Origin: Pseudomonas sp. GM49
Lineage (GTDB): Bacteria; Pseudomonadota; Gammaproteobacteria; Pseudomonadales; Pseudomonadaceae
Length of the DNA: 41,562 bases
Assembly (NCBI RefSeq): GCF_000282355.1
Contig: NZ_AKJL01000337.1
Location: 1-41,562, forward strand
Direction: 5' to 3'
A program made the translations under genes and the position numbers. The stretch's first letter is position 1; the number at the start of each line of letters is the position of its first letter. The notes under the pieces were generated by a model that did not search any database, had not been told where the DNA came from, and saw only the letters and a program-made list of their open reading frames with translations. Shown here in pieces: positions 32,795-40,852 of this stretch.

Positions 32795-32862
32795 TGCGTC
32801 TCCACAAGTAGGATGACCCTGTAGGGTACGACCTCCGGTTTTTTGGATAGTGCAACGAACAT

Positions 32863-32952
32863 TGTGGGAGCGGGCTTGCTCGCGAAATCGGTGTGTCAGG
32901 TGAGCTAAATGTCGACGGGTCCACCACTTTCGCGAGCAAGCCCGCTCCCACA
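32863..32952. repeat. REP doublet (REPIN)
   Basis: TGTGGGAGCGGGCTTGCTCG and its inverted partner flank a 40-bp spacer between the ECF sigma and PAS-LuxR genes, both on minus. Confidence 0.88.
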
Positions 32953-32998
32953 GCAATCGCCATCATTTTCGGAACGCTCACGGCCGGTGGTCGTTTGA

Positions 32999-33892
32999 CT
33001 AGTGCACGTTCAACGACACCTCCAGCCCCGCCAACTTGTCCGGATTACGCATGATGAAAACCCGATTCACCCGCCCCGTCTCGTCGAAACCAAACGTCAC
33101 CGACGCGTTGATAACACCATCGGCCTTGATGATGACACCTTGAGCACCATTGATCTCAATGGGCAGCCATTCACACGTTTGCCAATAGGCGTGCAACGAC
33201 TGGCCAATGAAATCCAGCACGCTTGCGATGCCAACCAGCGTTTCACGGATCGCCGAAGCCTTGCCGCCGCTGTCGGCGCAGAGTTCGACGTCTTCGCTGA
33301 GCATCGCGCTCAAGTTCGCCGTGGAGCCACTGGCGATGGCATTGTGGAAGGCGCTCAGCAACTGGTTTTGGCGCACAGGTTCCGGTTGATAGCGGGTTTG
33401 CGCACTGCCCAGACTCGCCTTGGCCCGAGACACCAGTTTGCGGCAAGCGGCTTCCTGCACCCCGACCGCATCGGCGACCTGCGGGTAATTCATGTCGAAG
33501 ATTTCGTACAGCAGGTACGCCGCGCGTTCCTTGGGTGTCAGCCGCTCCAGCAACAACACGAACGCGGTGGACAGCGACGAAGCCAGTTCATGCATGTGCT
33601 CGGGTGAATCCTGATGGGCCGTGTGGATCGGCTCCGGCAGCCAGGTACCGATGTAATCCACCCGGGACTTGTGCGCCGACCGTAGCAGGTCGATGCAATG
33701 GCGGGTGCAAGCGGTGGTGAGCCAGGCGGCCGGCGTGGAGATGGAGGCGCGATCGGCCTCCAGCCACTTGATGAACAACTCCTGCACCGCATCCTCTGCT
33801 TCGGCGCGCGAGCCGAGGATGCGATAGGCCAGACCGAGCAAAAAGGGCCGGCGCTGCTCGAACACAGTGGCGGCGTTTTCAGCGGAGTTCAT
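32999..33892 (-). CDS. ECF41-type sigma factor with SnoaL-like C-terminal extension
   Basis: A 297-residue RNA polymerase sigma factor. Region 2 is FLLGLAYRILGSRAEAEDAV and region 4 covers LTPKERAAYLLYEIFDMNYP and VADAVGVQEAACRKLVSRAK. The extra 115 residues form a SnoaL-like domain carrying ADSGGK (the DGGGK motif of ECF41) and NPDKL near the end; WLPEPI between regions 2 and 4 is also typical. In ECF41 the extension replaces an anti-sigma factor and tunes activity. ATG 33892 is preferred over the TTG at 33895. It starts 3 bp after the stop of its carboxymuconolactone-decarboxylase-like partner, the defining context of the group. Confidence 0.92.
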   Translation of the reverse strand: MNSAENAATVFEQRRPFLLGLAYRILGSRAEAEDAVQELFIKWLEADRASISTPAAWLTTACTRHCIDLLRSAHKSRVDYIGTWLPEPIHTAHQDSPEHMHELASSLSTAFVLLLERLTPKERAAYLLYEIFDMNYPQVADAVGVQEAACRKLVSRAKASLGSAQTRYQPEPVRQNQLLSAFHNAIASGSTANLSAMLSEDVELCADSGGKASAIRETLVGIASVLDFIGQSLHAYWQTCEWLPIEINGAQGVIIKADGVINASVTFGFDETGRVNRVFIMRNPDKLAGLEVSLNVH

Positions 33893-33895
33893 CAA

Positions 33896-34330
33896 TCAGT
33901 GCCTCGACACCTGCAAGCGGTTCCACAGGTTGATCATGCCGATCTCGGCCGTCAAGGCGCCGATCTGCCCATCGCTGAAATGCGCCCTCAACTCACCGCG
34001 CAGGCTGGCGTAATCGGTTTTTGCATCCAGCACCGTCAAGGCTTCGGTCCATGCCAGCGCGGCGCGCTCCGAAGGGCTGAAATCACTGACGTGACGCCAG
34101 ACGATCAGGCGATCCAGACGCTCGTTGGTTTCGTTGGTCTCACGGGCTTCGCGGGTGTGCATCTTCACGCAGAAACCGCATTGGTTGATCTGCGAGGCGC
34201 GCAGGTGGATCAAATGCTTGAGGGCTGGATTGAGATCTTGTTGATCGAGAACGACATGGACCTGGGTCAGGCTTTCGAAAACCTGTGGAATCGATTGCAG
34301 CAGATTGACCGCTTGGGTGTTGGACGACAT
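33896..34330 (-). CDS. Carboxymuconolactone decarboxylase-family protein (AhpD-like, ECF41 partner)
   Basis: A 144-residue AhpD-fold protein with the redox motif CGFCVKMH (C51, C54, H58) in LRASQINQCGFC. Proteins of this group reduce peroxides or act as thiol oxidoreductases. ECF41 sigma factors usually control just such a neighbouring carboxymuconolactone decarboxylase, oxidoreductase or epimerase gene. ATG 34330 has a GGAG site; the frame to 34405 crosses the predicted promoter. It is the first gene of a two-gene operon with the sigma factor. Confidence 0.9.
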   Translation of the reverse strand: MSSNTQAVNLLQSIPQVFESLTQVHVVLDQQDLNPALKHLIHLRASQINQCGFCVKMHTREARETNETNERLDRLIVWRHVSDFSPSERAALAWTEALTVLDAKTDYASLRGELRAHFSDGQIGALTAEIGMINLWNRLQVSRH

Positions 34331-34365
34331 CGTGTTGCTCCACTGATTGAGGGGTTCAGCAGGAT

Positions 34366-34392
34366 GACGATTGAGGATTGCGCTTTGTGACG
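34366..34392 (-). promoter_or_regulatory. Predicted ECF41 promoter
   Basis: On the minus strand CGTCACA (34392-34386) and CGTC (34369-34366) are separated by 16 bp. This is one base off the published ECF41 consensus TGTCACA with CGTC. It would start transcription about 28 nt before ATG 34330, giving autoregulation of the partner gene and the sigma factor. Confidence 0.65.
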
Positions 34393-34419
34393 TGCGCTGA
34401 ATCATTCAGCGCACGTCAC
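34387..34419. promoter_or_regulatory. 33-bp perfect palindrome between the pyrimidine and ECF41 genes
   Basis: GTGACGTGCGCTGAAT and ATTCAGCGCACGTCAC form 16-bp arms about one base. It begins 5 bp after the ureidopropionase stop (34425) and its left arm overlaps the predicted ECF41 -35 motif. As RNA it makes a very stable hairpin, but no T-run follows on either strand. Confidence 0.75.
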
Positions 34420-34424
34420 TCGTT

Positions 34425-35708
34425 TCAATCAACCAACTCGCCCTTCGCCACCGCCGCCGAAGCCGCCAGCATCGCCCGCAACAGCACCGCACAGCCGGCC
34501 GCGAGGTCATCCGGCGCGGCGTTTTCGATTTCGTTGTGGCTGATACCGCCTTCGCACGGCACGAAGATCATCCCGGCCGGGCCGAGTTCGGCGAGGAAGA
34601 TGGCGTCGTGCCCTGCCCCGCTGACGATGTCCATGTGCGACAGACCCAGGCCTTGGGCAGCGCCGCGCACGGCTTCGACGCAGCCCTTGTCGAAGTACAG
34701 CGGCGGGAAGTCGGCCGTCGGCGTGAGCTCGAAGGTCAGGCCATGTTCGTCGCAGGTGGTTTCGATGACTTCGCGCACTTCGGCGATCATCGAGTCCAGG
34801 CGCGCCGGTTCCAGATGCCGGAAGTCCAGGGTCATGCGCACTTCGCCGGGGATGACGTTGCGCGAGCCGGGATAGGCTTGCAGGCAACCGACGGTGCCAC
34901 AGGCATGGGGTTGATGGCTGAGGGCGGCGCGGTTGAGCGCACCGACGATCACCGCGGCGCCGACCAGGGCGTCCTTGCGCAGGTGCATCGGGGTCGGGCC
35001 GGCATGGGCTTCGACGCCGCGCAGTTTCAGGTCGAACCATTTCTGCCCGAGGGCGCCCATGACCACACCGATGGTCTTGCGTTCGTCTTCCAGGATCGGA
35101 CCTTGCTCGATGTGTGCTTCAAAGTAGGCACCGACTTTGTGGCCGCTGACTTTGCGCGGGCCGGCGTAGCCAATGGCATTCAGTGCTTCCCCCACAGTCA
35201 CGCCATCGGCATCGACCTTGGCCAGGGTTTCTTCGAGGGTGAATTTTTCGGCGAACACGCCGGAGCCCATCATGCAAGGGGCGAAGCGCGAGCCTTCTTC
35301 GTTGGTCCAGACCACCACTTCCAGCGGCGCTTCGGTTTCGATGTTCAGATCATTGAGGGTGCGCAGCACTTCGACGCCGGCCAACACACCGAAGCAGCCA
35401 TCGAACTTGCCGCCCGTGGGCTGGGTGTCGATGTGGCTGCCGGTCATCACCGGTGGCAGGTCGGGATTGCGCCCGGGACGGCGGGCGAAGATATTGCCGA
35501 CGGCGTCGATGCTGACGGTGCAGCCAGCCTCCTGACACCATTTGACGAAAATGTCCCGGGCCTGGCGGTCGAGATCGGTCAGGGCCAGGCGACACACGCC
35601 GCCCTTGACCGTGGCACCGAGTTTGGCCAGCTCCATGAGCGATTGCCACAGGCGGTCGCGGTTGATGTACTGATGGCTGGACTGCAGAACGTCTACGGCC
35701 GCGTTCAT
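34425..35708 (-). CDS. Beta-ureidopropionase / N-carbamoyl-amino-acid amidohydrolase
   Basis: A 427-residue M20-type zinc amidohydrolase. Metal ligands are in MTGSHIDTQPTGGKFDG (H92, D103) and NEEGSRF (E137, E138), with later histidines in EAHIEQGP and GAGHDA. Here it would hydrolyse N-carbamoyl-beta-alanine to beta-alanine, CO2 and ammonia, the last step of reductive uracil breakdown; allantoate amidohydrolase is the main alternative by sequence, but the neighbours decide for pyrimidines. ATG 35708 follows a GGAGA site. It is separated from the NCS1 transporter upstream by a REP doublet, so the two may be only partly cotranscribed. Confidence 0.92.
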   Translation of the reverse strand: MNAAVDVLQSSHQYINRDRLWQSLMELAKLGATVKGGVCRLALTDLDRQARDIFVKWCQEAGCTVSIDAVGNIFARRPGRNPDLPPVMTGSHIDTQPTGGKFDGCFGVLAGVEVLRTLNDLNIETEAPLEVVVWTNEEGSRFAPCMMGSGVFAEKFTLEETLAKVDADGVTVGEALNAIGYAGPRKVSGHKVGAYFEAHIEQGPILEDERKTIGVVMGALGQKWFDLKLRGVEAHAGPTPMHLRKDALVGAAVIVGALNRAALSHQPHACGTVGCLQAYPGSRNVIPGEVRMTLDFRHLEPARLDSMIAEVREVIETTCDEHGLTFELTPTADFPPLYFDKGCVEAVRGAAQGLGLSHMDIVSGAGHDAIFLAELGPAGMIFVPCEGGISHNEIENAAPDDLAAGCAVLLRAMLAASAAVAKGELVD

Positions 35709-35772
35709 GATGATCTCCTCAGGCTGTTCTTGTGTATTTCTTCAGGTGTTTCTTCGGTGGACTCAAAGCCCT

Positions 35773-35849
35773 CATCGCGAGCAAGCTCGCTCCCACATTG
35801 GATCTCCAGTGTTTACAGATCCCCTGTGGGAGCGAGCTTGCTCGCGATG
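35773..35849. repeat. REP doublet (REPIN)
   Basis: CATCGCGAGCAAGCTCGCTC and its inverted partner with a 30-bp spacer, lying between two same-strand genes of the pyrimidine cluster. Confidence 0.9.
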
Positions 35850-35859
35850 GGGCCATCCT

Positions 35860-37344
35860 TCACACCGCAGATTTCGCGACTGACGGACTCGGCCGCACCA
35901 CACTCACCCCGTAATAAATCAGCCCCCCGAGGGCCGAGCCGGTGAACCAGCCGTAGCTGTAGAACCAGCTGAAGACATCGCTGCCCAGGGACAGCAGCGT
36001 CAACACCACCGGCACGCCGAACGCGATGAAACCGCTCCAGTTCCATGCCGGATAGACGTCATCGCGGTACAGGCCGGCAAGGTCCAGTTGCTGTTTCTTG
36101 ATCAGGAAATAGTCCACCACCATGATCCCCGCAATCGGGCCCAGCAAGCTGGAATAGCCGAGCAACCAGTTGGAATAGACCGTTTCCAGGCTGAGGTCGG
36201 AAACGATCAGGCCGAGCTTTTTCAGCAGTTCATGGGCCATCAGCGCCAGCCCGACCAGCCCGGTGAGCATCACCGCCTTGGTCCGGTTGATTGCCTTGGG
36301 GGCGATGTTCTGGAAGTCGTTGGTCGGCGATACGATGTTGGCCGCAGTGTTGGTCGACAGCGTGGCGATGATGATCAGCGCCATGGCCAGCGCCACCCAG
36401 ACCGGACTCTGGATATGGCCGATCAGGGTCACCGGATCGGACACCGTCACGCCCACCAGCTTCACCGAGGCGGCGGTCATCACCACGCCCAGGGAGGCAA
36501 ACAGGAACATGGTCAGTGGCAAGCCGATGATCTGCCCGACAATCTGGTCCTTCTGGCTTTTCGCGTAGCGGCTGAAGTCGGGGATGTTCAGCGACAGCGT
36601 GGCCCAGAACCCGACCATCGCCGTCAGCCCGGCGGCAAAGTAACTGGCTACGCTGGCACCTTCGGGACGTTTGGCGGGGATCGCCAGCAATTCAGTCATC
36701 GATACGTTGGGCATCGCCCACACCAGCAAACCGGCGCCCACCGCCACCAGGAGCGGGGCCGACAGGGTTTCCAGCCATTTGATCGACTCGGCGCCGCGAA
36801 TCACCACCCACAGGTTCAGCACCCAGAACACCATGAAGCCGATGACCTCACCGGTGCCGCCCAGGGATCTCCAGCCCTCGAACACCGAGCCGAGGAACAG
36901 GTGAATCGCCAGCCCGCCGAACATGGTCTGGATGCCGAACCAACCACACGCCACCAGGGCGCGGATCAGGCACGGAATGTTGGAACCGAGCACGCCGAAG
37001 GACGAGCGCAGCAACACCGGAAAGGGAATGCCGTACTTGGTGCCGGGAAAGGCGTTCAGGGTCAGGGGAATCAGTACGATGATGTTGGCAAACAGAATTG
37101 CCAGCAGCGCTTCGCCAACCGTCAGGCCAAAGTACGCGGTCAGCACGCCACCGAGGGTGTAGGTCGGCACGCAAATCGCCATGCCCACCCACAGCGCGGT
37201 GATGTGCCATTTGTTCCAGGTGCGTTCGCGCACCTTGGTCGGCGCAATGTCGTGGTTGTAACGGGGACTGTCGAGGACATCGCTGCCGGCTTCCAACTCA
37301 AACAAGCCGTCGCGCTCGGTCACTTGCGATCTGATCTGTTGCAT
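35860..37344 (-). CDS. NCS1-family nucleobase:cation symporter
   Basis: A 494-residue inner-membrane transporter with about twelve segments. YNHDIAPTKVRERTWNKWHI near the N-terminus and the later helix with ANIVSPTNDFQNIAPKAINR are typical of NCS1 carriers for uracil, thymine, allantoin or hydantoins. Its place next to uracil-degradation genes suggests uracil or dihydropyrimidine uptake. ATG 37344 has a GGAG site. It is divergent from dihydropyrimidinase across a palindrome-rich control region. Confidence 0.92.
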   Translation of the reverse strand: MQQIRSQVTERDGLFELEAGSDVLDSPRYNHDIAPTKVRERTWNKWHITALWVGMAICVPTYTLGGVLTAYFGLTVGEALLAILFANIIVLIPLTLNAFPGTKYGIPFPVLLRSSFGVLGSNIPCLIRALVACGWFGIQTMFGGLAIHLFLGSVFEGWRSLGGTGEVIGFMVFWVLNLWVVIRGAESIKWLETLSAPLLVAVGAGLLVWAMPNVSMTELLAIPAKRPEGASVASYFAAGLTAMVGFWATLSLNIPDFSRYAKSQKDQIVGQIIGLPLTMFLFASLGVVMTAASVKLVGVTVSDPVTLIGHIQSPVWVALAMALIIIATLSTNTAANIVSPTNDFQNIAPKAINRTKAVMLTGLVGLALMAHELLKKLGLIVSDLSLETVYSNWLLGYSSLLGPIAGIMVVDYFLIKKQQLDLAGLYRDDVYPAWNWSGFIAFGVPVVLTLLSLGSDVFSWFYSYGWFTGSALGGLIYYGVSVVRPSPSVAKSAV

Positions 37345-37885
37345 GGCCGCTCCACTGTTCTTTGAATTATTTTTTGCTCATCGGGTGCTGACGGCATCAA
37401 TAAACGTGCCGGGTGCCCCGCCTGTGCATCGGGCAGTTCCATAAACACAATGTAACTAACTGATGTTTATCAGTTTTATTCGCTGACTCGACTATTTGTC
37501 AGGCCACTCAGGCCGAATGCCAGGCAAGTTGTCCGGACAGTCAGGACTCAAACTGGTGCGTTGATCTTTTTTCAATGGCTGCGCATCAACCATAGACCAT
37601 ACTCAAACAGCTGATTTCACATAAGAAATCTTGACTATTTTTAGATCCTGTCAAGTGCGTCAAAATGGTGAGGTCGCTCACCATTTTGGTGATTCTTGTA
37701 TTTAAACGTTAAATATCAATCAGTTAATAACTGAATAAGCTTATAAAAAATATTCTTGCCGATTCGAATAACTGCAGCTAGCGTTTAATCCTGACAGCGC
37801 TGACAGGAATACACCTGTTGACGCTGGCGTCATATAAAACATCTAGAACCGGCATTAGCCGGTCATTGCCTGCGAGGAACTCGGA
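37345..37885. promoter_or_regulatory. 541-bp divergent control region of the pyrimidine cluster
   Basis: This AT-rich stretch between the NCS1 and dihydropyrimidinase starts has no gene. It carries four palindromes: AACTGAT-GTTT-ATCAGTT at 37458-37475; CAAAATGGTGAG-GTCG-CTCACCATTTTG at 37661-37688; TCAGTTA-A-TAACTGA at 37720-37734; and ACCGGC-ATTA-GCCGGT at 37848-37863. The first and third share the half-site AACTGA. No regulator gene is next to it, so the controlling protein is encoded elsewhere. Confidence 0.65.
37661..37688. promoter_or_regulatory. Perfect 12-bp-arm palindrome, candidate operator
   Basis: CAAAATGGTGAG and CTCACCATTTTG flank GTCG. No T-run follows on either strand, which speaks against an intrinsic terminator. 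It lies 197 bp before the dihydropyrimidinase ATG and 317 bp before the NCS1 start. Confidence 0.6.
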
Positions 37886-39325
37886 ATGTCTCTGTTGATC
37901 CGTGGCGCCACCGTTATTACCCATGATGAAAGTTATCGCGCCGATGTGTATTGCGCAGACGGCGTGATCCAGGCCATCGGCGACAACCTCGATGTTCCTG
38001 CAGGGGCCGAAGTGCTCGACGGCAGCGGCCAGTACCTGATGCCCGGTGGCATCGACCCGCACACGCACATGCAACTGCCCTTCATGGGCACGGTGGCCAG
38101 CGAAGACTTCTATAGTGGCACGGCGGCGGGACTGGCCGGCGGCACCACGTCGATCATCGACTTCGTGATTCCCAATCCGCAGCAGTCCTTGCTCGAAGCC
38201 TTTCATCAGTGGCGCGGCTGGGCCGAGAAGTCGGCGTCGGACTACGGTTTTCACGTCGCCATTACCTGGTGGAGCGAACAGGTCCGCGAAGAAATGGCCG
38301 AACTGGTCAGCCAGCACGGCGTCAACAGCTTCAAGCATTTCATGGCCTACAAGAACGCGATCATGGCCGCCGATGACACCCTGGTGGCGAGTTTCGAACG
38401 CTGCCTGGAACTGGGCGCGGTGCCGACCGTTCACGCGGAAAACGGTGAACTGGTGTATCACCTGCAACGCAAGCTGATGGCCCAGGGCATCACCGGGCCA
38501 GAAGCGCATCCGCTGTCGCGGCCGTCACAGGTTGAAGGCGAAGCGGCGAGCCGGGCTATCCGCATCGCCGAAACCCTGGGTACGCCACTGTATCTGGTGC
38601 ACGTCTCAACCAAGGAGGCCCTCGACGAAATCACCTACGCCCGCGGCAAGGGCCAGCCAGTGTATGGCGAAGTACTGGCCGGGCACCTGCTGCTGGACGA
38701 CAGCGTCTACCGCCATCCGGACTGGCAAACCGCCGCCGGATACGTGATGAGCCCGCCGTTCCGCCCCCGCGGTCATCAAGAGGCGCTCTGGCATGGCCTG
38801 CAATCGGGTAATTTGCACACCACCGCCACCGACCATTGCTGCTTCTGCGCCGAGCAAAAAGCCGCTGGCCGCGACGACTTCAGCAAGATCCCCAACGGCA
38901 CTGCCGGCATCGAAGACCGCATGGCGGTTCTGTGGGAAGAAGGCGTGAACACCGGACGCTTTTCGATGCAGCAATTCGTCGCCCTGACGTCCACCAACAC
39001 GGCGAAAATCTTCAACCTCTACCCACGCAAAGGCGCGATTCGCGTCGGTGCCGATGCCGATCTGGTGCTGTGGGACCCGCAAGGCACGCGGACCATATCA
39101 GCCAAGACCCACCATCAGCAGGTGGACTTCAACATCTTCGAAGGCAAGACCGTGCGCGGCATACCGAGCCACACCATCAGCCAGGGCCGCGTGGTTTGGG
39201 CCGATGGGGATTTGCGGGCCGAGCGTGGGGCCGGGCGCTACATCGAACGGCCGGCGTACCCGGCGGTGTTTGATTTGCTGAGCAAGCGGGCCGAGTTGAA
39301 TCAGCCGGTTGCTGTGAAACGCTGA
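37886..39325 (+). CDS. Dihydropyrimidinase
   Basis: A 479-residue amidohydrolase that opens dihydrouracil and dihydrothymine to N-carbamoyl-beta-amino acids. The binuclear zinc site is HTH at 59-61 (GGIDPHTHMQ), the carboxylated lysine is K150 (GVNSFKHFMAYK), further histidines are in PTVHAENGE and LYLVHVSTKE, and the aspartate in TATDHCCF. ATG 37886 follows a GAGGAAC site. It performs the second step of the pathway between the dehydrogenase and the ureidopropionase encoded in this window. D-hydantoinase activity is a common side activity. Confidence 0.94.
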   Translation: MSLLIRGATVITHDESYRADVYCADGVIQAIGDNLDVPAGAEVLDGSGQYLMPGGIDPHTHMQLPFMGTVASEDFYSGTAAGLAGGTTSIIDFVIPNPQQSLLEAFHQWRGWAEKSASDYGFHVAITWWSEQVREEMAELVSQHGVNSFKHFMAYKNAIMAADDTLVASFERCLELGAVPTVHAENGELVYHLQRKLMAQGITGPEAHPLSRPSQVEGEAASRAIRIAETLGTPLYLVHVSTKEALDEITYARGKGQPVYGEVLAGHLLLDDSVYRHPDWQTAAGYVMSPPFRPRGHQEALWHGLQSGNLHTTATDHCCFCAEQKAAGRDDFSKIPNGTAGIEDRMAVLWEEGVNTGRFSMQQFVALTSTNTAKIFNLYPRKGAIRVGADADLVLWDPQGTRTISAKTHHQQVDFNIFEGKTVRGIPSHTISQGRVVWADGDLRAERGAGRYIERPAYPAVFDLLSKRAELNQPVAVKR

Positions 39326-39340
39326 AAGCGGCCTGCGGCC

Positions 39341-39414
39341 TATCGCGGGCAAGCCCGCTCCCACAGGGATCTCGGGTGTCCACAAAAACTGTGGGAGCGG
39401 GCTTGCCCGCGATA
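39341..39414. repeat. REP doublet (REPIN)
   Basis: TATCGCGGGCAAGCCCGCTC and its inverted partner with a 27-bp spacer lie between the dihydropyrimidinase and preT genes, inside what is otherwise one operon. Confidence 0.9.
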
Positions 39415-39484
39415 AGGCCCGCACTGACAACACAAAAAACATGCCCGTCAGAGGCAATACCTCAATAACCGTGAGGCCAACACC

Positions 39485-40852
39485 GTGATCAAGACCCTGG
39501 ACCACCTCCCGCATCCCCATGAGAATGCGACCGCCCTCGCCGGCCATTTCACCGATCTGGCGCCGCCGCTCAACGAGCGACAGGCCCGGCTCGAAGCCTC
39601 GCGCTGTCTGTATTGCTACGACGCGCCCTGCGTGAATGCCTGTCCGAGCGAGATCGACATTCCGTCGTTCATCCGCAACATCCAGCAAGACAACGTGCAA
39701 GGCGCAGCGCAGAAAATCCTCTCGGCCAACATCCTCGGCGGCAGTTGCGCCAGGGTTTGCCCGACGGAAATTCTTTGCCAGCAAGCCTGCGTGCGCAACA
39801 ACGCTCACGAATGTGCGCCGGTCATGATCGGCCTGTTGCAACGCTATGCCGTGGACAATGCACATTTCAGCACTCACCCGTTCCAGCGTGCCGCCACCAC
39901 CGGCAAACGCATCGCCGTGGTCGGCGCGGGCCCGGCCGGTTTGTCCTGCGCCCACCGCAGTGCCATGCACGGGCATGATGTGGTGATCTTCGAGGCCCGG
40001 GAAAAGGCCGGCGGCCTCAACGAGTACGGAATCGCCAAATACAAACTGGTGGATGACTATGCGCAAAAGGAGCTTGAGTTCCTGCTGGAGATTGGCGGGA
40101 TCGAAATCCGCCACGGGCAGAAACTCGGGGAGAACCTGACCCTCAGCGAACTGCATCAACAGTTCGATGCGGTGTTCCTCGGCCTAGGGCTCAACGCCAG
40201 CAAACAACTGGGCCTGGCCCACGAAGACGCGCCCGGCCTGCTCGCAGCCACCGACTACATCCGCGAACTGCGCCAGGCCGATGACCTGACCCAACTCCCC
40301 TTGGCCGACCACTGCATCGTCCTCGGCGCAGGCAACACCGCCATCGACATGGCCGTGCAAATGGCCCGCCTCGGCGCCCGTGACGTGAACCTGGTGTACC
40401 GGCGCGGCGCCGAAGACATGGGCGCCACCCATCACGAGCAGGACATTGCCAAGGCCAATCAGGTGCGGCTGATGACCTGGGCGCAACCCGAAGAAGTGCT
40501 GCTCGATGACCACGGCCGTGTGCGCGGCATGCGTTTCGCCCGCACCCATCTGGTCGAAGGTCGTCTGCAAACCACCGGCGAAACCTTCGAACTGGCCGCC
40601 GACGCGATCTTCAAAGCCATCGGCCAGGCCTTCGATGGCAACGCCCTCGCCGATCCACTGGCGCGTGAGCTCAAGCGCCAGGGCGAGCGCATTGAAGTCG
40701 ATGAACAGCTGCGCACCAGCATCCCCGGCGTGTATGCCGGCGGCGACTGCACCAGCCTCGATCAAGACCTCACCGTGCAAGCCGTGCAGCATGGCAAGCG
40801 CGCCGCCGAGGCGATCAATGCTCAACTGATGCTTAACGTGGAGGCTGCATAA
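39485..40852 (+). CDS. preT: NAD-dependent dihydropyrimidine dehydrogenase subunit PreT
   Basis: A 455-residue flavoprotein like the small subunit of glutamate synthase. Iron-sulfur cysteines are in CLYCYDAPCVNACPSEID and CARVCPTEILCQQACV. The FAD site is IAVVGAGPAGLSCAH and the NAD site is CIVLGAGNTAIDMAVQMA. It passes electrons between NAD(H) and the PreA subunit, which reduces uracil and thymine to the 5,6-dihydro forms. The start is a GTG at 39485 with a GTGAGG site. Its stop is directly followed by the preA ATG at 40853. Confidence 0.92.
   Translation: MIKTLDHLPHPHENATALAGHFTDLAPPLNERQARLEASRCLYCYDAPCVNACPSEIDIPSFIRNIQQDNVQGAAQKILSANILGGSCARVCPTEILCQQACVRNNAHECAPVMIGLLQRYAVDNAHFSTHPFQRAATTGKRIAVVGAGPAGLSCAHRSAMHGHDVVIFEAREKAGGLNEYGIAKYKLVDDYAQKELEFLLEIGGIEIRHGQKLGENLTLSELHQQFDAVFLGLGLNASKQLGLAHEDAPGLLAATDYIRELRQADDLTQLPLADHCIVLGAGNTAIDMAVQMARLGARDVNLVYRRGAEDMGATHHEQDIAKANQVRLMTWAQPEEVLLDDHGRVRGMRFARTHLVEGRLQTTGETFELAADAIFKAIGQAFDGNALADPLARELKRQGERIEVDEQLRTSIPGVYAGGDCTSLDQDLTVQAVQHGKRAAEAINAQLMLNVEAA

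Noticed and set aside
34387..34419. Palindrome as a Rho-independent terminator of the ureidopropionase gene
   Set aside because: The hairpin is very stable but no T-run follows on either strand, so it is not a canonical intrinsic terminator.
34536..35945. 469-codon open frame opposite the ureidopropionase
   Set aside because: Antisense shadow; it runs across a REP doublet and shows no domain.
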